DNA of 64,000 bases from Desulfocapsa sp. (GTDB lineage Bacteria; Desulfobacterota; Desulfobulbia; Desulfobulbales; Desulfocapsaceae), in assembly GCA_022712975.1 (NCBI GenBank), contig JAFLJO010000006.1, forward strand, positions 1 to 64,000, in the 5' to 3' direction. A program made the position numbers and the translations under genes. A model generated the notes under the pieces. It had not been told where the DNA came from. It saw only the letters and a list, made by a program, of their open reading frames with translations, and searched no databases. This document shows positions 54,823 through 63,899 of the stretch, in pieces. Position 1 is the stretch's first letter, and each line of letters opens with the position of its first letter.

Positions 54823-56076
54823 TTATTGCCTGTAGAGGACTTTCAGAATGGTATCTCTACCATTTCTTTTTTGATTAAGAAGAATTACAAACGGGTTCTG
54901 AGTTGTTCCTTTTGTGATGTATCCTGCATAACAAAATACACCTGATTTTCGCAATGTTCCCGATTTCATCCGCACACCATATTTGATCGGGACTAAAGAC
55001 GCATAGGGTCTGAACTCTTCCAATATCTGGATCATGGCTTCAGGGCTGATCATATTTTCTTTCGATAATCCAGCACCCTCCACCATGGTTATCTGCTTAT
55101 CTGTTAATCCAAGAAAGGTATGGATATAATCGTTCATCGCTCTTTGGCTCTTTTTCCATGTTGCAGGGAACCCATATTGTTTAACTCCAATTGCCAAGTA
55201 GAGTTGATTTGCCATAAAGTTGCTTGAAGAGAGCAGGCATGCCTGTACCAGATCACTTACACTTTCTTTTGCGATATAGTGATACAGAAGCGGAGTCATC
55301 GGTGGAACGTGACCTTGTTTGATTTTACCTGTGACCTGAATTCCATGCTGCGCTAAAAGTGTTTTAAAGAGCTGACCGCAATAGAGAAGGCTATTGGATA
55401 GGGAACTCTTTTGGGCAAAGGCATCAACGTTCACACGATGGTATCCGCTTGGAAGTTCTTTGCCGATTTGTCCCATGATTGGCAGATAGGGTGTTTGTGG
55501 TTCTGGAGATTTTACTTTTGCTTTATGGAGAACGGTAAGAGGCAGGGCATTGAAGTTTACAGCAAGGGCTGAACAGTTTGCATTGTAAGGTCTTTTTGAG
55601 TCATCTGAACCTTTGGTTCTTGTGTGTTCCAGGGCGAAGGCAGAATCATCGAGAATGATATCACCTATTTCAAGTATTTTTTTTGCTGCAATACTTTTTG
55701 TGATTTCGTATACCTTTTCAGATACAAGAAAAGGATCACCTGATCCCTTGATATAGAGGGTTTTAGTCTTCTGATTGAAATAAATTCGGGTATGAAAACG
55801 ATACTCTGGGCCAAGTATTTCTAATGCAGCAAGGCTTGTGAGAAGCTTAATTGTAGATGCCGGAACAAAGACATCTTTCAGGTTCTTTGAGAAAACGGTT
55901 TTACCATTTTTGTTAAGTGCATACCCTCCTTGAGAAATATATTTGCTTATTTCCTGAATTTCCCTGGCTTGGCAGGTGAATGAGAGAAAAAACAGGAGGA
56001 AACTAAAGAAAACTGCTCCGGAAACACATTGCGAAGAGGTAAACCGAAGCAGTTTATGCAGTTGAGCTGCGAGCAT
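54823..56076 (-). CDS. dacB: D-alanyl-D-alanine carboxypeptidase/endopeptidase (PBP4, DacB)
   Basis: 417 aa. An N-terminal hydrophobic signal (AVFFSFLLFFLSFTCQA) leads to a penicillin-binding domain of the PBP4 family. The motifs are S-x-x-K in PASTIKLLTSLAAL (Ser74, Lys77), S-x-N in SSSNFMANQLY and K-[TS]-G in RMKSGTLRKSG. The KSG variant replaces the common KTG. It trims peptidoglycan in the periplasm. It starts 8 bases after the trpB-like stop and probably shares a transcript with it. Confidence 0.88.
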   Translation of the reverse strand: MLAAQLHKLLRFTSSQCVSGAVFFSFLLFFLSFTCQAREIQEISKYISQGGYALNKNGKTVFSKNLKDVFVPASTIKLLTSLAALEILGPEYRFHTRIYFNQKTKTLYIKGSGDPFLVSEKVYEITKSIAAKKILEIGDIILDDSAFALEHTRTKGSDDSKRPYNANCSALAVNFNALPLTVLHKAKVKSPEPQTPYLPIMGQIGKELPSGYHRVNVDAFAQKSSLSNSLLYCGQLFKTLLAQHGIQVTGKIKQGHVPPMTPLLYHYIAKESVSDLVQACLLSSSNFMANQLYLAIGVKQYGFPATWKKSQRAMNDYIHTFLGLTDKQITMVEGAGLSKENMISPEAMIQILEEFRPYASLVPIKYGVRMKSGTLRKSGVFCYAGYITKGTTQNPFVILLNQKRNGRDTILKVLYRQ

Positions 56077-56084
56077 TTGATCAA

Positions 56085-57431
56085 TTATATCTTCGGAAGT
56101 TTTGCCATGGATGCTTCAATGGCTTCTTTAGGGTAATCGTAGTTGTGCAGATCACCTGAAAAGTACTTATCATAGGATGCCATATCGATAAGTCCATGTC
56201 CAGAAAAGTTAAAGAGGATGGTCTGTGGTTTATCAAGTTCTCTGGTGGCTTCAATGATAGCCCCGCGGATGGCGTGACAAGTCTCAGGGGCAGGGATGAT
56301 TCCTTCGGTTCTTGCAAAAAGAACACCCGCTTCAAAGCATTCAAGTTGATGTACTCTAATTGGATCAATAATGTTTTCACGAACCATGGCTGACACAATT
56401 GGAGCCATTCCATGATATCGAAGTCCGCCTGCATGGATTCCAGGTGGAATAAAATCGTGTCCCAGGGTGTACATATTTAAGAGTGGCGTGGTTTGAGCAA
56501 CGTCACCAAAGTCATATGCCAGTTTGCCCATGGTAAGTGTTGGGCAGGAAGCAGGTTCCACTCCGACAAACCGAATTTTTTTGCCATCAAGGTAGTCGGG
56601 TATATAAGGGGACGCAAGACCGGCAAAGTTTGATCCACCACCACAGCAACCAATAATGACATCCGGGTAATCGCCGGCAATATCCATCTGTTTTTTGGCT
56701 TCAAGCCCGATGATAGATTGATGCAGGATAACATGATTTAAAACCGAACCAAGTGCATAGTTGGTATCGTCACGACTGGCTGCATCTTCTATTGCCTCAG
56801 AAATTGCAATACCAAGAGATCCGGCTGTCTCCGGGTATTGTTCACGGATTTGGCGTCCGATAGTAGTTTCAACACTGGGGCTTGCCACAATGGATGCACC
56901 AAAGGTGTGCATCATGGATTTACGGTATGGTTTCTGATCAAATGAGATACGAACCATGTAAACCATACATTCAAGACCAAATTTATGGGAGGCAAAGGCG
57001 AGGGCGCTTCCCCACTGTCCGGCTCCTGTTTCAGTAGCCAGTCTTTTGATGCCTTCCCTGGCATTGTAATATGCCTGAGGAACTGCAGAGTTTGCTTTAT
57101 GGGATCCAACGGGTGAAACTCCTTCATTTTTAAAATATATTTTGGATTTGGTGCCGAGTGCTTTTTCCAGATCATATGCTCGAACGAGCGGAGATGGACG
57201 CCAGATCTTCAGAACGTCGAGAACTTCTTCAGGGATATCAATCAATCGTTCCTGTGACATTTCCTGTTCAAGGAGTGCCATTGGGAAGATAACACCAAGT
57301 TTTTCAGGCCCAATGGGCTCTTTAGTTTCTGGATCAAGGGGTGGAAGAAGGCCGTTTGGGATATCAGGCCCCACGTTATACCATTGGGTTGGCATCTCAT
57401 CATCGCGAAGGATAATCTTCTTTGTTGTCAT
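56085..57431 (-). CDS. trpB: Tryptophan synthase beta chain-like protein (TrpB2)
   Basis: 448 aa, longer than TrpB1 at its N terminus, as expected for TrpB2. PLP binding is shown by Lys in [28 protein letters not shown] and the phosphate loop [18 protein letters not shown] is about 10 bases before the ATG. No trpA is adjacent, fitting TrpB2 proteins that act alone or with an internal indole source. Predicted reaction: indole and serine to tryptophan. It is followed by dacB. Confidence 0.9.
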   Translation of the reverse strand: MTTKKIILRDDEMPTQWYNVGPDIPNGLLPPLDPETKEPIGPEKLGVIFPMALLEQEMSQERLIDIPEEVLDVLKIWRPSPLVRAYDLEKALGTKSKIYFKNEGVSPVGSHKANSAVPQAYYNAREGIKRLATETGAGQWGSALAFASHKFGLECMVYMVRISFDQKPYRKSMMHTFGASIVASPSVETTIGRQIREQYPETAGSLGIAISEAIEDAASRDDTNYALGSVLNHVILHQSIIGLEAKKQMDIAGDYPDVIIGCCGGGSNFAGLASPYIPDYLDGKKIRFVGVEPASCPTLTMGKLAYDFGDVAQTTPLLNMYTLGHDFIPPGIHAGGLRYHGMAPIVSAMVRENIIDPIRVHQLECFEAGVLFARTEGIIPAPETCHAIRGAIIEATRELDKPQTILFNFSGHGLIDMASYDKYFSGDLHNYDYPKEAIEASMAKLPKI

Positions 57432-57539
57432 GGTGTGTGGCTCCTTTTTGGTCTTAGTAGCACTCTATTTATGTCCAAATAAGCATTTTGCATGAATCTT
57501 AGATTTCTACCACAAACGTACTGTTATAATCAACAGGAT

Positions 57540-60101
57540 TTACGGCAATTCTTTCCATCCTGTTTTTAGTACAACCGATGTCAGGAAATCTTTAGGTTCT
57601 TTGCCAAGTATTGCAGCCACCGCTTCTAGGGGTTTTACTCCTGCAGTACTTGTTATGCTGATGAGTTCCAGGGCCAATGTGTTTTTATTAATGACCTGAA
57701 TGCTTGTCAACAGTGGTCTAATATTGATTTGCTTTAGCTTTCTCTTGCGGATTCGTGAGACGAGAAATTCCTCTTTTGTGAAAAAGTCTTTAAATCGATT
57801 GCTTTCATCTTTCGTGAGAGCATGCTTTAGCGTGATACGATAGGAACTCACAATTCTTTGTGGAACAGAACCATTACTAAGTGTAATATTTACTACTGAA
57901 AGCCCAGGAGGCATTTGTTTGTTAAGCCGTGTTGCAGCATCTTCGAGATTGTCAAGAGGAGCAGGTAGATCCATGATAAAGTACTCGGCAAGACTCTGGG
58001 TGCCCACAGGCATCGCAGGGCCAAAGGAGATCTTTGGTGAAGGGTTGAATCCTTTGGAAAAGTTGGTTTTTATTTCAGCACGTCGCAGAATACGAAAAAC
58101 AATCTGTAAAATTTCAAGATGCCCGAGATAACAGATATCACCTATTCTGGAATAATTGACGACATAATAAAAATGCGGATCTTCATTGCTTTGTCTTGTA
58201 CTAGCATCCGATCTGCTTTCGTCACTCTTTTGGTGTATTGCTTCTCCACCTGGGCTGCGTTTTCTGTCAATTACAATGGGCTTAATTGTCTTAAAATCAC
58301 ATAATCCACACTTTTGACAGTCGTGATAGCGACAATCAGGAGTATAGGTTTCAGCGTAGGATTTTTGGAGTTCTTCTTTCAGAAAAGACTCATCGACTCC
58401 ACTGCTCAGATGCTGCCAGGGGAGGGTCTCACCCAGATCACGCTCTCGCAGATAATCATCTAGAACCAGAGAACACTCTTCTGCTGCTTCATTCCAGCGG
58501 TCGAGGTTGAAAAATTCCGACCAGCCATCAAGCCGCGCTCCTTTCTTCCAAGCACTTTCCAGAAGTGAGGAAAGACGTCTGTCACCCCGTGAAAAAACGC
58601 CCTCCAAAAAGCTCACATCAGGGTCATGCCATTTCAGGTTAATACCCTTTCGTGGAAGTGCCTTTTTGAGTTGCCTGATTTTTTCATGGCTTGCGCTCTG
58701 GGGGATTTGTGCGTTCCATTGAAAAGGGGTGTGAGGTTTAGGAACAAAGGTACCTACGCTCACATTAATTTGCTGACGTCCTCTTCCACCTGACTCATTT
58801 CCAACCTGTTTTGTTTTCTTTGCAAGATCTGCAATGGCCTCGATATCTTCATCTGTTTCACCGGGCAGCCCGATCATAAAATAAAGTTTCATGACCTTCC
58901 AGCCCAGACCGAAAGCATCTTTGGTGGTTTTCAGCAGATCTTCCTCTGTGATCCCTTTATTAATTACCCGACGTAAACGTTCGCTACCAGCCTCAGGAGC
59001 CAGGGTGAACCCTGTTTTTCGGACTCGTTTGATCTGATCCATAAGATCCTGGGTAAGTGTTCCAACACGCATGGAGGGCATAGAGACAGATATTGCCTCA
59101 TCTGCAAAACGATCCATCAGTTGAGGGAGTACGGTTCCGAGACATGAGTAGTCACCGGTGGAAAGAGAGAGAAGAGCAAGTTCATCGAATCCCGAATTTT
59201 TAATGCCGGTGTTTGCAAGCTCAAAGACCTGCTCGGGACTTCGTTCCCTAACTGGGCGATAAATCATTCCTGCCTGACAGAATCTGCATCCTCTGGTACA
59301 GCCTCTGGCCACTTCGACCCCTAAACGGTCATGGACAATCCTGGAATTTGGAACAAGGGGGTGGAGGAGGTGGTCGAATGCTGATAAATCACTGAGAATC
59401 CGTTTTGTAACGTTTGGAAAATCAGGATTTAGAGCTTTAATTTCTATAATAGTACCAGCTTCATCATAGCAGGGTTCAAATAAAGATGGGATGTACACTC
59501 CTGGCAAGGCCGCAAGTTTCAGTAAGGTTTCACTGCGCGTAAGGGTATCTTCTTTGGCAAGCAGCAGGCATGCAGCAATTTCAAGAATTGCTTCTTCGCC
59601 ATCGCCAAGCAGGATGGCATCAAAGAAGTCGGCAACAGGTTCCGGGTTAAGGCTGCATGAACCACCCCCAATAATAATAGGTGTATCTTCATCACGATCT
59701 GATGAGCGAAATGGAATGTTAGCCAAATCAAGGATGGTAAGAATGTTTGTATAACAAAGTTCATAGGGCAAAGTGAAACCGATAAAATCAAAATCAGGGA
59801 GGGGACGACTGTTTTCAACTGAACAGAGAGGAAGATCATTTTCACGAAGAAGCTCTTCCATGTCTTTATCCGGGCAGTAACACCGCTCGGCAAGCATGTT
59901 TTCCTGACCATTTACTATATGATAGAGTATCTGCAATCCCTGATGTGACATACCTATTTCATAAAGATCGGGAAAAATAAGTGCGCAGTGGAGTGGTGTC
60001 TTGTCCCAATCTTTTACGGTACTATTGTATTCATGGCCAAGGTAACGCCCTGGTTTGTTGACAAAAGGGAGGATTTCTCTTTGCTCAAGTTTTTGTTTCA
60101 T
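57540..60101 (-). CDS. Radical SAM protein with C-terminal DUF2344 domain (TIGR03960/TIGR03936 type)
   Basis: 853 aa, a fusion of a B12-binding-like N terminus, a radical SAM core and DUF2344. The cluster motif is C-x3-C-x2-C in GCTRGCRFCQAGM (Cys268, 272, 275). IGGGSCSLNPEPVADFFDAI and TLAPEAGSERLRRVI are typical of the family. A Cys-rich segment (CRYHDCQKCGLC) joins the parts. The DUF2344 region (about 640-800) has NYSRIGDICYLGHLEILQIV and FSKGFNPSPKISFGPAMPVG. The reaction is unknown. It is divergent from the AMIN-domain gene. Confidence 0.87.
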   Translation of the reverse strand: MKQKLEQREILPFVNKPGRYLGHEYNSTVKDWDKTPLHCALIFPDLYEIGMSHQGLQILYHIVNGQENMLAERCYCPDKDMEELLRENDLPLCSVENSRPLPDFDFIGFTLPYELCYTNILTILDLANIPFRSSDRDEDTPIIIGGGSCSLNPEPVADFFDAILLGDGEEAILEIAACLLLAKEDTLTRSETLLKLAALPGVYIPSLFEPCYDEAGTIIEIKALNPDFPNVTKRILSDLSAFDHLLHPLVPNSRIVHDRLGVEVARGCTRGCRFCQAGMIYRPVRERSPEQVFELANTGIKNSGFDELALLSLSTGDYSCLGTVLPQLMDRFADEAISVSMPSMRVGTLTQDLMDQIKRVRKTGFTLAPEAGSERLRRVINKGITEEDLLKTTKDAFGLGWKVMKLYFMIGLPGETDEDIEAIADLAKKTKQVGNESGGRGRQQINVSVGTFVPKPHTPFQWNAQIPQSASHEKIRQLKKALPRKGINLKWHDPDVSFLEGVFSRGDRRLSSLLESAWKKGARLDGWSEFFNLDRWNEAAEECSLVLDDYLRERDLGETLPWQHLSSGVDESFLKEELQKSYAETYTPDCRYHDCQKCGLCDFKTIKPIVIDRKRSPGGEAIHQKSDESRSDASTRQSNEDPHFYYVVNYSRIGDICYLGHLEILQIVFRILRRAEIKTNFSKGFNPSPKISFGPAMPVGTQSLAEYFIMDLPAPLDNLEDAATRLNKQMPPGLSVVNITLSNGSVPQRIVSSYRITLKHALTKDESNRFKDFFTKEEFLVSRIRKRKLKQINIRPLLTSIQVINKNTLALELISITSTAGVKPLEAVAAILGKEPKDFLTSVVLKTGWKELP

Positions 60102-60202
60102 CTGGAAATGTATTAGTTATTAGTAAGTGTTTTATAATACGGAAAGTATGTGCTAATCCCTGTCTGCTTTAACTTCTCTGCTACTCATTTACTGAAAAAT
60201 AG

Positions 60203-60230
60203 TTGACTTTACAAGAGGGGATGATGTAAT
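60203..60230 (+). promoter_or_regulatory. Sigma-70-like promoter for the AMIN-domain gene
   Basis: TTGACT and TGTAAT are spaced by 16 bases on the + strand, about 55 bases before the ATG of the AMIN-domain gene. Each hexamer differs from consensus by one base. Confidence 0.5.
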
Positions 60231-60285
60231 CAAGCAAGTATCTGATTTGTTCCTTAAAAAATAGAAGGTTATTTAGGTATTGTTT

Positions 60286-61302
60286 ATGTCGAATCATAAA
60301 ACTGGTTTTTTCTGTGTTGTCCTGTTTCTTTTTTTCTTTTTTGCAGGGTCGCTCCATGCTGCTGATGGGTTAATCGAAAAAGTAACTTTTCATGGAAAAA
60401 ATGGAAAAACTGAATCGGTTATATTTCATTTGAATGGTCCATGGCTGCCCAGAGCATTTGCTCTTAAGGGGGAAAAGCCCCGTGTGGTTTTTGATTTTAT
60501 AGAGACTCGCTTGGCTAGAAGTGTTCCATCTTCCATCGACATTCAAGGGGAGATGATCCGTAAAGTTCGTCTTGGTCGCCATACTAACAAAACACGAGTG
60601 GTGATTGATCTTGTTGCAGGTGAAGCTTTTAATTTCGTTCAGCAGTTTGATGAGAATGAAAATATTCTCACTATTCAGATTTTTCCCGAAGAAGTACCTC
60701 AAAAAGAGAAGGTAGTACTAAAAGAAGTTGCAGAAGTTAAAGAAGTTGAACAGGTCGCAGCTACTACACCAGAGCTGGAAGAAGTGGTAGCGGTAACTGT
60801 TGAAGAGGCTATTGCGGTAGGGGTTATAGCTGAAGAACCGGAGCAGGAGATTGTCGAAGTAGTCGAACCTGTAGAAGGAATTAAAACAGTTGAAGTGCTA
60901 GAGCTTCCACAGGAAACCCTTGCTAAATCCAGTTCCGTTGTTGATGCTTTGCTTGTTGATGTCTCCTTTGAAAACACTGCTGATAAAGGGGAGATGATTC
61001 TTTTCAAATTAAACGGATTTTACCCACCCACGGTAAGTGGACAAGAAGAAGGTCCGCCGCTTGTTATTTGTGATTTTGTGGGAACACGACTTGGGGAAAA
61101 GGTTGTAAAGATACAGGAGACTCGTGGTGAATATGTCGAACGGGTGCGTGTGGAACAGGTTGATGATTCCGATTTAATTCGGGTAACACTTCAGCTTGTG
61201 CCCAATAAAGATTATGATTTGCAACAGGTTTTTTTCAAAGAAGATAATCTTTTTGTTATCATTGTGAATTCTTACACCTCTTCAGATGCGGAAAAAGAGT
61301 AG
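60286..61302 (+). CDS. AMIN-domain periplasmic protein
   Basis: About 338 aa. A signal peptide (TGFFCVVLFLFFFFAGSLHA) precedes two AMIN-like beta domains: DGLIEKVTFHGKNGKTESVIF to LTIQIFPEE, and ALLVDVSFENTADKGEMILFK to NLFVIIVNS. Between them runs an acidic Val/Glu-rich linker. AMIN domains bind peptidoglycan or direct proteins to septa and secretins (as in PilQ or AmiC). No catalytic domain is attached. TTG 60280 is the track start; the ATG two codons later is preferred. It lies last before the cassette region. Confidence 0.8.
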   Translation: MSNHKTGFFCVVLFLFFFFAGSLHAADGLIEKVTFHGKNGKTESVIFHLNGPWLPRAFALKGEKPRVVFDFIETRLARSVPSSIDIQGEMIRKVRLGRHTNKTRVVIDLVAGEAFNFVQQFDENENILTIQIFPEEVPQKEKVVLKEVAEVKEVEQVAATTPELEEVVAVTVEEAIAVGVIAEEPEQEIVEVVEPVEGIKTVEVLELPQETLAKSSSVVDALLVDVSFENTADKGEMILFKLNGFYPPTVSGQEEGPPLVICDFVGTRLGEKVVKIQETRGEYVERVRVEQVDDSDLIRVTLQLVPNKDYDLQQVFFKEDNLFVIIVNSYTSSDAEKE

Positions 61303-61797
61303 TTTGGGACAGCCTTCTATGGTTGTGTTCTCCATTTCACTTTGACCATTGATGTGCTATCCTGTTTATGGATATCACCCGCTTACGAGTGATATCCGGT
61401 TAGAATCAGCATGTCATAGTCGAGAAATCGTTGTCCAATCGGTTTCCGCATGATTGATATCAGGAAACTGGATAATAACTTGTTATAACTATCTGCGAAA
61501 TCAAGAAGCGGAACAAATAATCGATTGTAGGAAAAGCAGAAAATGGGGATGTGACTTAATTTTTGATGTTAAATCTAGCGTGGACGTGGAAAACTAATCC
61601 TGAGAAAAAGCAAAAGCGAGTTTCGATGTTTGCCATGCTGGAATGTAGAGAAAATAAGTTCGACAGGATATCAAAAGATTTAAGAAAGAGCAAAAGCTAA
61701 TTTTGATGTTTGCAAAGATTGACGTGGAAAAAATAAGTGCGACAGTATACTTGGCTCTTGAAAAGTAAGAATAATTAGGAGAATAATCTGCTGAATT
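61303..61797. other. Non-coding region before the first attC, with hairpin
   Basis: No gene is visible. A perfect 9-bp hairpin GGATATCAC/GTGATATCC is at 61370-61397 and could stop the AMIN gene transcript, although no T run follows. A TTATAAC box lies near 61485 and a GATGTTAAAT box near 61565; they might be the ends of a decayed attC, but their arms pair only partially. No integron integrase ORF or clear attI is present. Confidence 0.45.
61540..61755. repeat. Three degenerate tandem repeats
   Basis: Three units contain a related core: TTTTTGATGTTAAAT (gatgtt at 61565), GCAAAAGCGAGTTTCGATGTTTGC (61625) and GCAAAAGCTAATTTTGATGTTTGC (61705). The second and third also share a trailing AAAATAAGTTCGACA / AAAATAAGTGCGACA element. 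Spacings are about 60 and 80 bases. The GATGTT-x cores resemble the R' box of attC sites, so these may be decayed recombination sites. Confidence 0.55.
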
Positions 61798-61857
61798 TTA
61801 TAACAATTCAAATGCAATGGACGCAAAAAGCCGCGCCATTGATTTGTGATGTTACAT
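61798..61857 (+). other. attC-like integron recombination site (about 60 bp)
   Basis: It starts with an R''-like TTATAAC and ends with an R'-like GTTACAT. The arms AACAATTCAAATGCAATGG and CCATTGATTTGTGATGTT are imperfectly complementary (CAATGG with CCATTG, then AAAT with ATTT and unpaired extra bases), around a short AC-rich loop, as in classical attC sites. The orientation places cassettes on the + strand. Confidence 0.72.
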
Positions 61858-62595
61858 TGCCCGGCACATAAATCTGGAATCCTTCGTTCTCATTTGTTGT
61901 TATCTTGAGGATATTGGCAGGCTCTAAGCTTCTTGCTATTGGTTGTTCCGTGCTATTTGGGATTGCATTTTTCATAATTGAAGTGGTCGTCCCGCCATCT
62001 GGCGCCTGCGTGTAACCACTTGCTATCTAGAAAAGTATTTGAATAAGACTGGTTACTGCTTCATAGTTTGGCAGGTTCATCTGGTCTACAAATGGGGAAT
62101 AGGAAAATACGTTTTCAACTCCACATCCGTGTGAGTATTGGCCAGATGCCCAAACTGTGCTGCGTTACTATTCCTGCCCAGATTGCATGTTTGATATATG
62201 GGTAGATTTTTCAGCAAGCTGGCATTTGCATTTTACCACTTGCAGCTTGGGAGTTGCCCATGGGTAGGATCTTGCTGGCTACTTGCTTTATCGGTTCCAG
62301 GCATAAAAAGATTCCCTTTGTGGTGAGAAATCCGGGAATTCAAATTACTATTTCTGGTTCCGTGCCTTGAGCAACCATCCCTATAAAGCAAAGAGTCTTA
62401 ATCAAAGCTGGTTGCTGCTTTATTGTTGGTATTTTTATCTGGGTTCATAGAGGGGAAACAGGTAGAATTGTTTTTAAAGCACCATTTGTATAAATATTGG
62501 CCAGCTGGCTTGGAACTGTTCTTCGTTTAAAGCTCAGTCCGGCATGCAACACACGGCAGGTAAAATACAAATCGCATTCCATGGCACCGCCAGGA
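61858..62595. other. ORF-less cassette with degenerate repeats
   Basis: Between two attC-like sites there is no credible ORF on either strand. Instead two segments about 360 bases apart (62011-62170 and 62369-62530) are clearly related: both contain a CTGGTT-x-CTGCTT start, a TATTGGCCAG core and an end with GTTACTA or GTTTAAA. Another pair with GTTCCGTGC lies near 61945 and 62360. It may be a non-coding cassette or several decayed ones. Confidence 0.5.
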
Positions 62596-62717
62596 ATGTA
62601 ACAAAAAAATGCACCCGACTGGCTCACACGCGCGATCTTTTGATGTTAATCTAAGTAATTGCTACGCCCAAAGTTTCCGGTGAATCCATGGCCAGCCGGT
62701 GATTTAGGACGTTATAC
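62596..62717 (+). other. attC-like integron recombination site (about 122 bp)
   Basis: R''-like ATGTAAC at 62596-62602 and R'-like GTTATAC at 62711-62717. The left arm has AAATGCACCCGACTGGC and the right arm GGCCAGCCGGTGATTT, which pair over most of their length with a few unpaired bases. The TTG start of the next gene lies 26 bases after the R' box, as is common for cassette genes. Confidence 0.75.
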
Positions 62718-62742
62718 ACTTTGAGTTAAGGAGTTTTATCCG

Positions 62743-63585
62743 TTGTTTAATTTGATTGTTAAAGGGAGAGGCTGGGCTAATAACCGTGATAGCTTCTTGA
62801 GTAGTCGCATTTTTGAATACACATCGGATAGTCTTGTTGAGCGTTTCAAGCCTAACGGACAATTAGACTTTAATTCATTAATGAATCTTCCTACTTTGTT
62901 TATGGAAGAGTCGTGGGGATCAGAGCTAAAGTCTGCAAGAGTTGGCACGATTGTTAGGGCTAGTATATCTGGTGAAGATATAGCTTTAGAATATTACTAT
63001 GACCCTGACATTACACCAATTTCGAATAGTGAATTAGAAGCTATTTCAAATGAATTGGACATGGTTGATTTTGAGTTTCACAGAACCCACTGGGCAGTGA
63101 AGGATCAAGATATTTTTCGGATCTTACTTCGGCATGCCCAACCTCGCCGAAATCAACCCAAGGTTTTTTCACTTAATGATCCTGAGCAAATAGAAAATGT
63201 CTTAGTATCAGCCATGATGCCTTTCTCACCACAATTTGATAATGTTCATCAGACTCTGATTGAAGTTTCTGAACAGTTCAATTTAAGGTGTCGCCGTGCT
63301 GATGATATCTGGGAGAATCCAGCCGTAATTCAGGATGTCGTTTCATTAATCGATAAATCAAGAATTGTTATCTGCGATTGTACCGGCCGCAATGCCAACG
63401 TTTTTTATGAGGCTGGTATTGCACACACCCTTGGCCGAGAGGTAATTCTTATCACTCAATCTAAGACAGATATTCCTTTCGATTTAAGACATTTGAGATA
63501 TGTGTATTACCTCAATAATGGGGAGGGGCTTCAAGAACTTCGATCTAAACTTGAAAAACGTATTTCTTCACTACTAGGAATCTAA
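62743..63585 (+). CDS. Cassette gene: TIR/nucleoside-deoxyribosyltransferase-like domain protein
   Basis: 280 aa, starting at TTG with AAGGAG 9 bases upstream. The N-terminal part (1-145) is a globular domain I do not recognise. From about residue 150 there is a Rossmann-like domain: VLVSAMMPFSPQFDNVHQTL, CRRADDIWENPAVIQDVVSLIDKSRIVICDCTGRNANVFYEAGIAHTLGREVILITQ and PFDLRHLRYVYYL. The D-x-T-G-R-N-x-N-V-F-Y-E-x-G-I-A-H signature is that of TIR-like or nucleoside 2-deoxyribosyltransferase-like proteins, several of which act on NAD or nucleotides in defence. The Glu in FYEAG would be the catalytic residue. Function here is unproven; it is the main gene of an integron cassette. Confidence 0.7.
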   Translation: MFNLIVKGRGWANNRDSFLSSRIFEYTSDSLVERFKPNGQLDFNSLMNLPTLFMEESWGSELKSARVGTIVRASISGEDIALEYYYDPDITPISNSELEAISNELDMVDFEFHRTHWAVKDQDIFRILLRHAQPRRNQPKVFSLNDPEQIENVLVSAMMPFSPQFDNVHQTLIEVSEQFNLRCRRADDIWENPAVIQDVVSLIDKSRIVICDCTGRNANVFYEAGIAHTLGREVILITQSKTDIPFDLRHLRYVYYLNNGEGLQELRSKLEKRISSLLGI

Positions 63586-63588
63586 CAT

Positions 63589-63723
63589 ATGCTTAACACA
63601 TCCACCAGACGGCAAGAAGCATGGCAGCGCTCACGCGAAAGCATTAGATTAAAAATACAACCATACAACGCAACTTACAGGCAACCCCAACAAATGGGAC
63701 AACCTTCTGTAATAACACATTAA
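63589..63723 (+). CDS. Possible small cassette ORF, 44 aa
   Basis: An ATG 3 bases after the preceding stop opens a 44-aa frame that begins MLNTSTRRQEAWQRSRES and stops with TAA just one base before the attC box. AGGA lies 9 bases before the ATG, inside the end of the upstream gene, so translational coupling is possible. It is rich in Arg and Gln and has no recognisable domain. It could equally be a chance frame, so it is kept at low confidence. Confidence 0.3.
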   Translation: MLNTSTRRQEAWQRSRESIRLKIQPYNATYRQPQQMGQPSVITH

Positions 63724-63724
63724 A

Positions 63725-63859
63725 GTATAACAATCGTATCCAGCCGACCCCAAGCAGAGCGGTTTTTCAAATGACCATTATCGGTTGTTTTAGGTTCACA
63801 ACTCCGAATAACCTTCACAGGTAAGATCGCTTGGGGCAGGCTGATACCGGACGTTATGT
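63725..63859 (+). other. attC integron recombination site (about 135 bp)
   Basis: The R''-like box GTATAAC (63725-63731) and the R'-like box GTTATGT (63853-63859) flank strongly complementary arms: CCCCAAGC with GCTTGGGG (8 bp, perfect), CAGCC with GGCTG and GTATC with GATAC. The centre is a loop of about 70 bases. This is the clearest of the three sites. Confidence 0.85.
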
Positions 63860-63899
63860 GTAAGAAACGAAAACAATAATTACATACAAACCATCACTC

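Noticed and set aside
60699-61007. 102-aa - strand ORF rich in Ser and Thr
   Set aside because: It is the shadow of the acidic Val/Glu linker of the AMIN-domain gene in the opposite frame.
61370-61397. Perfect 9-bp hairpin as attI or operator
   Set aside because: No R box arrangement and no integrase gene next to it; best seen as a simple hairpin after the AMIN gene.
61485-61574. Fourth attC candidate (TTATAAC ... GTTAAAT)
   Set aside because: The boxes fit but the arms pair only weakly; kept only as a possible decayed site.
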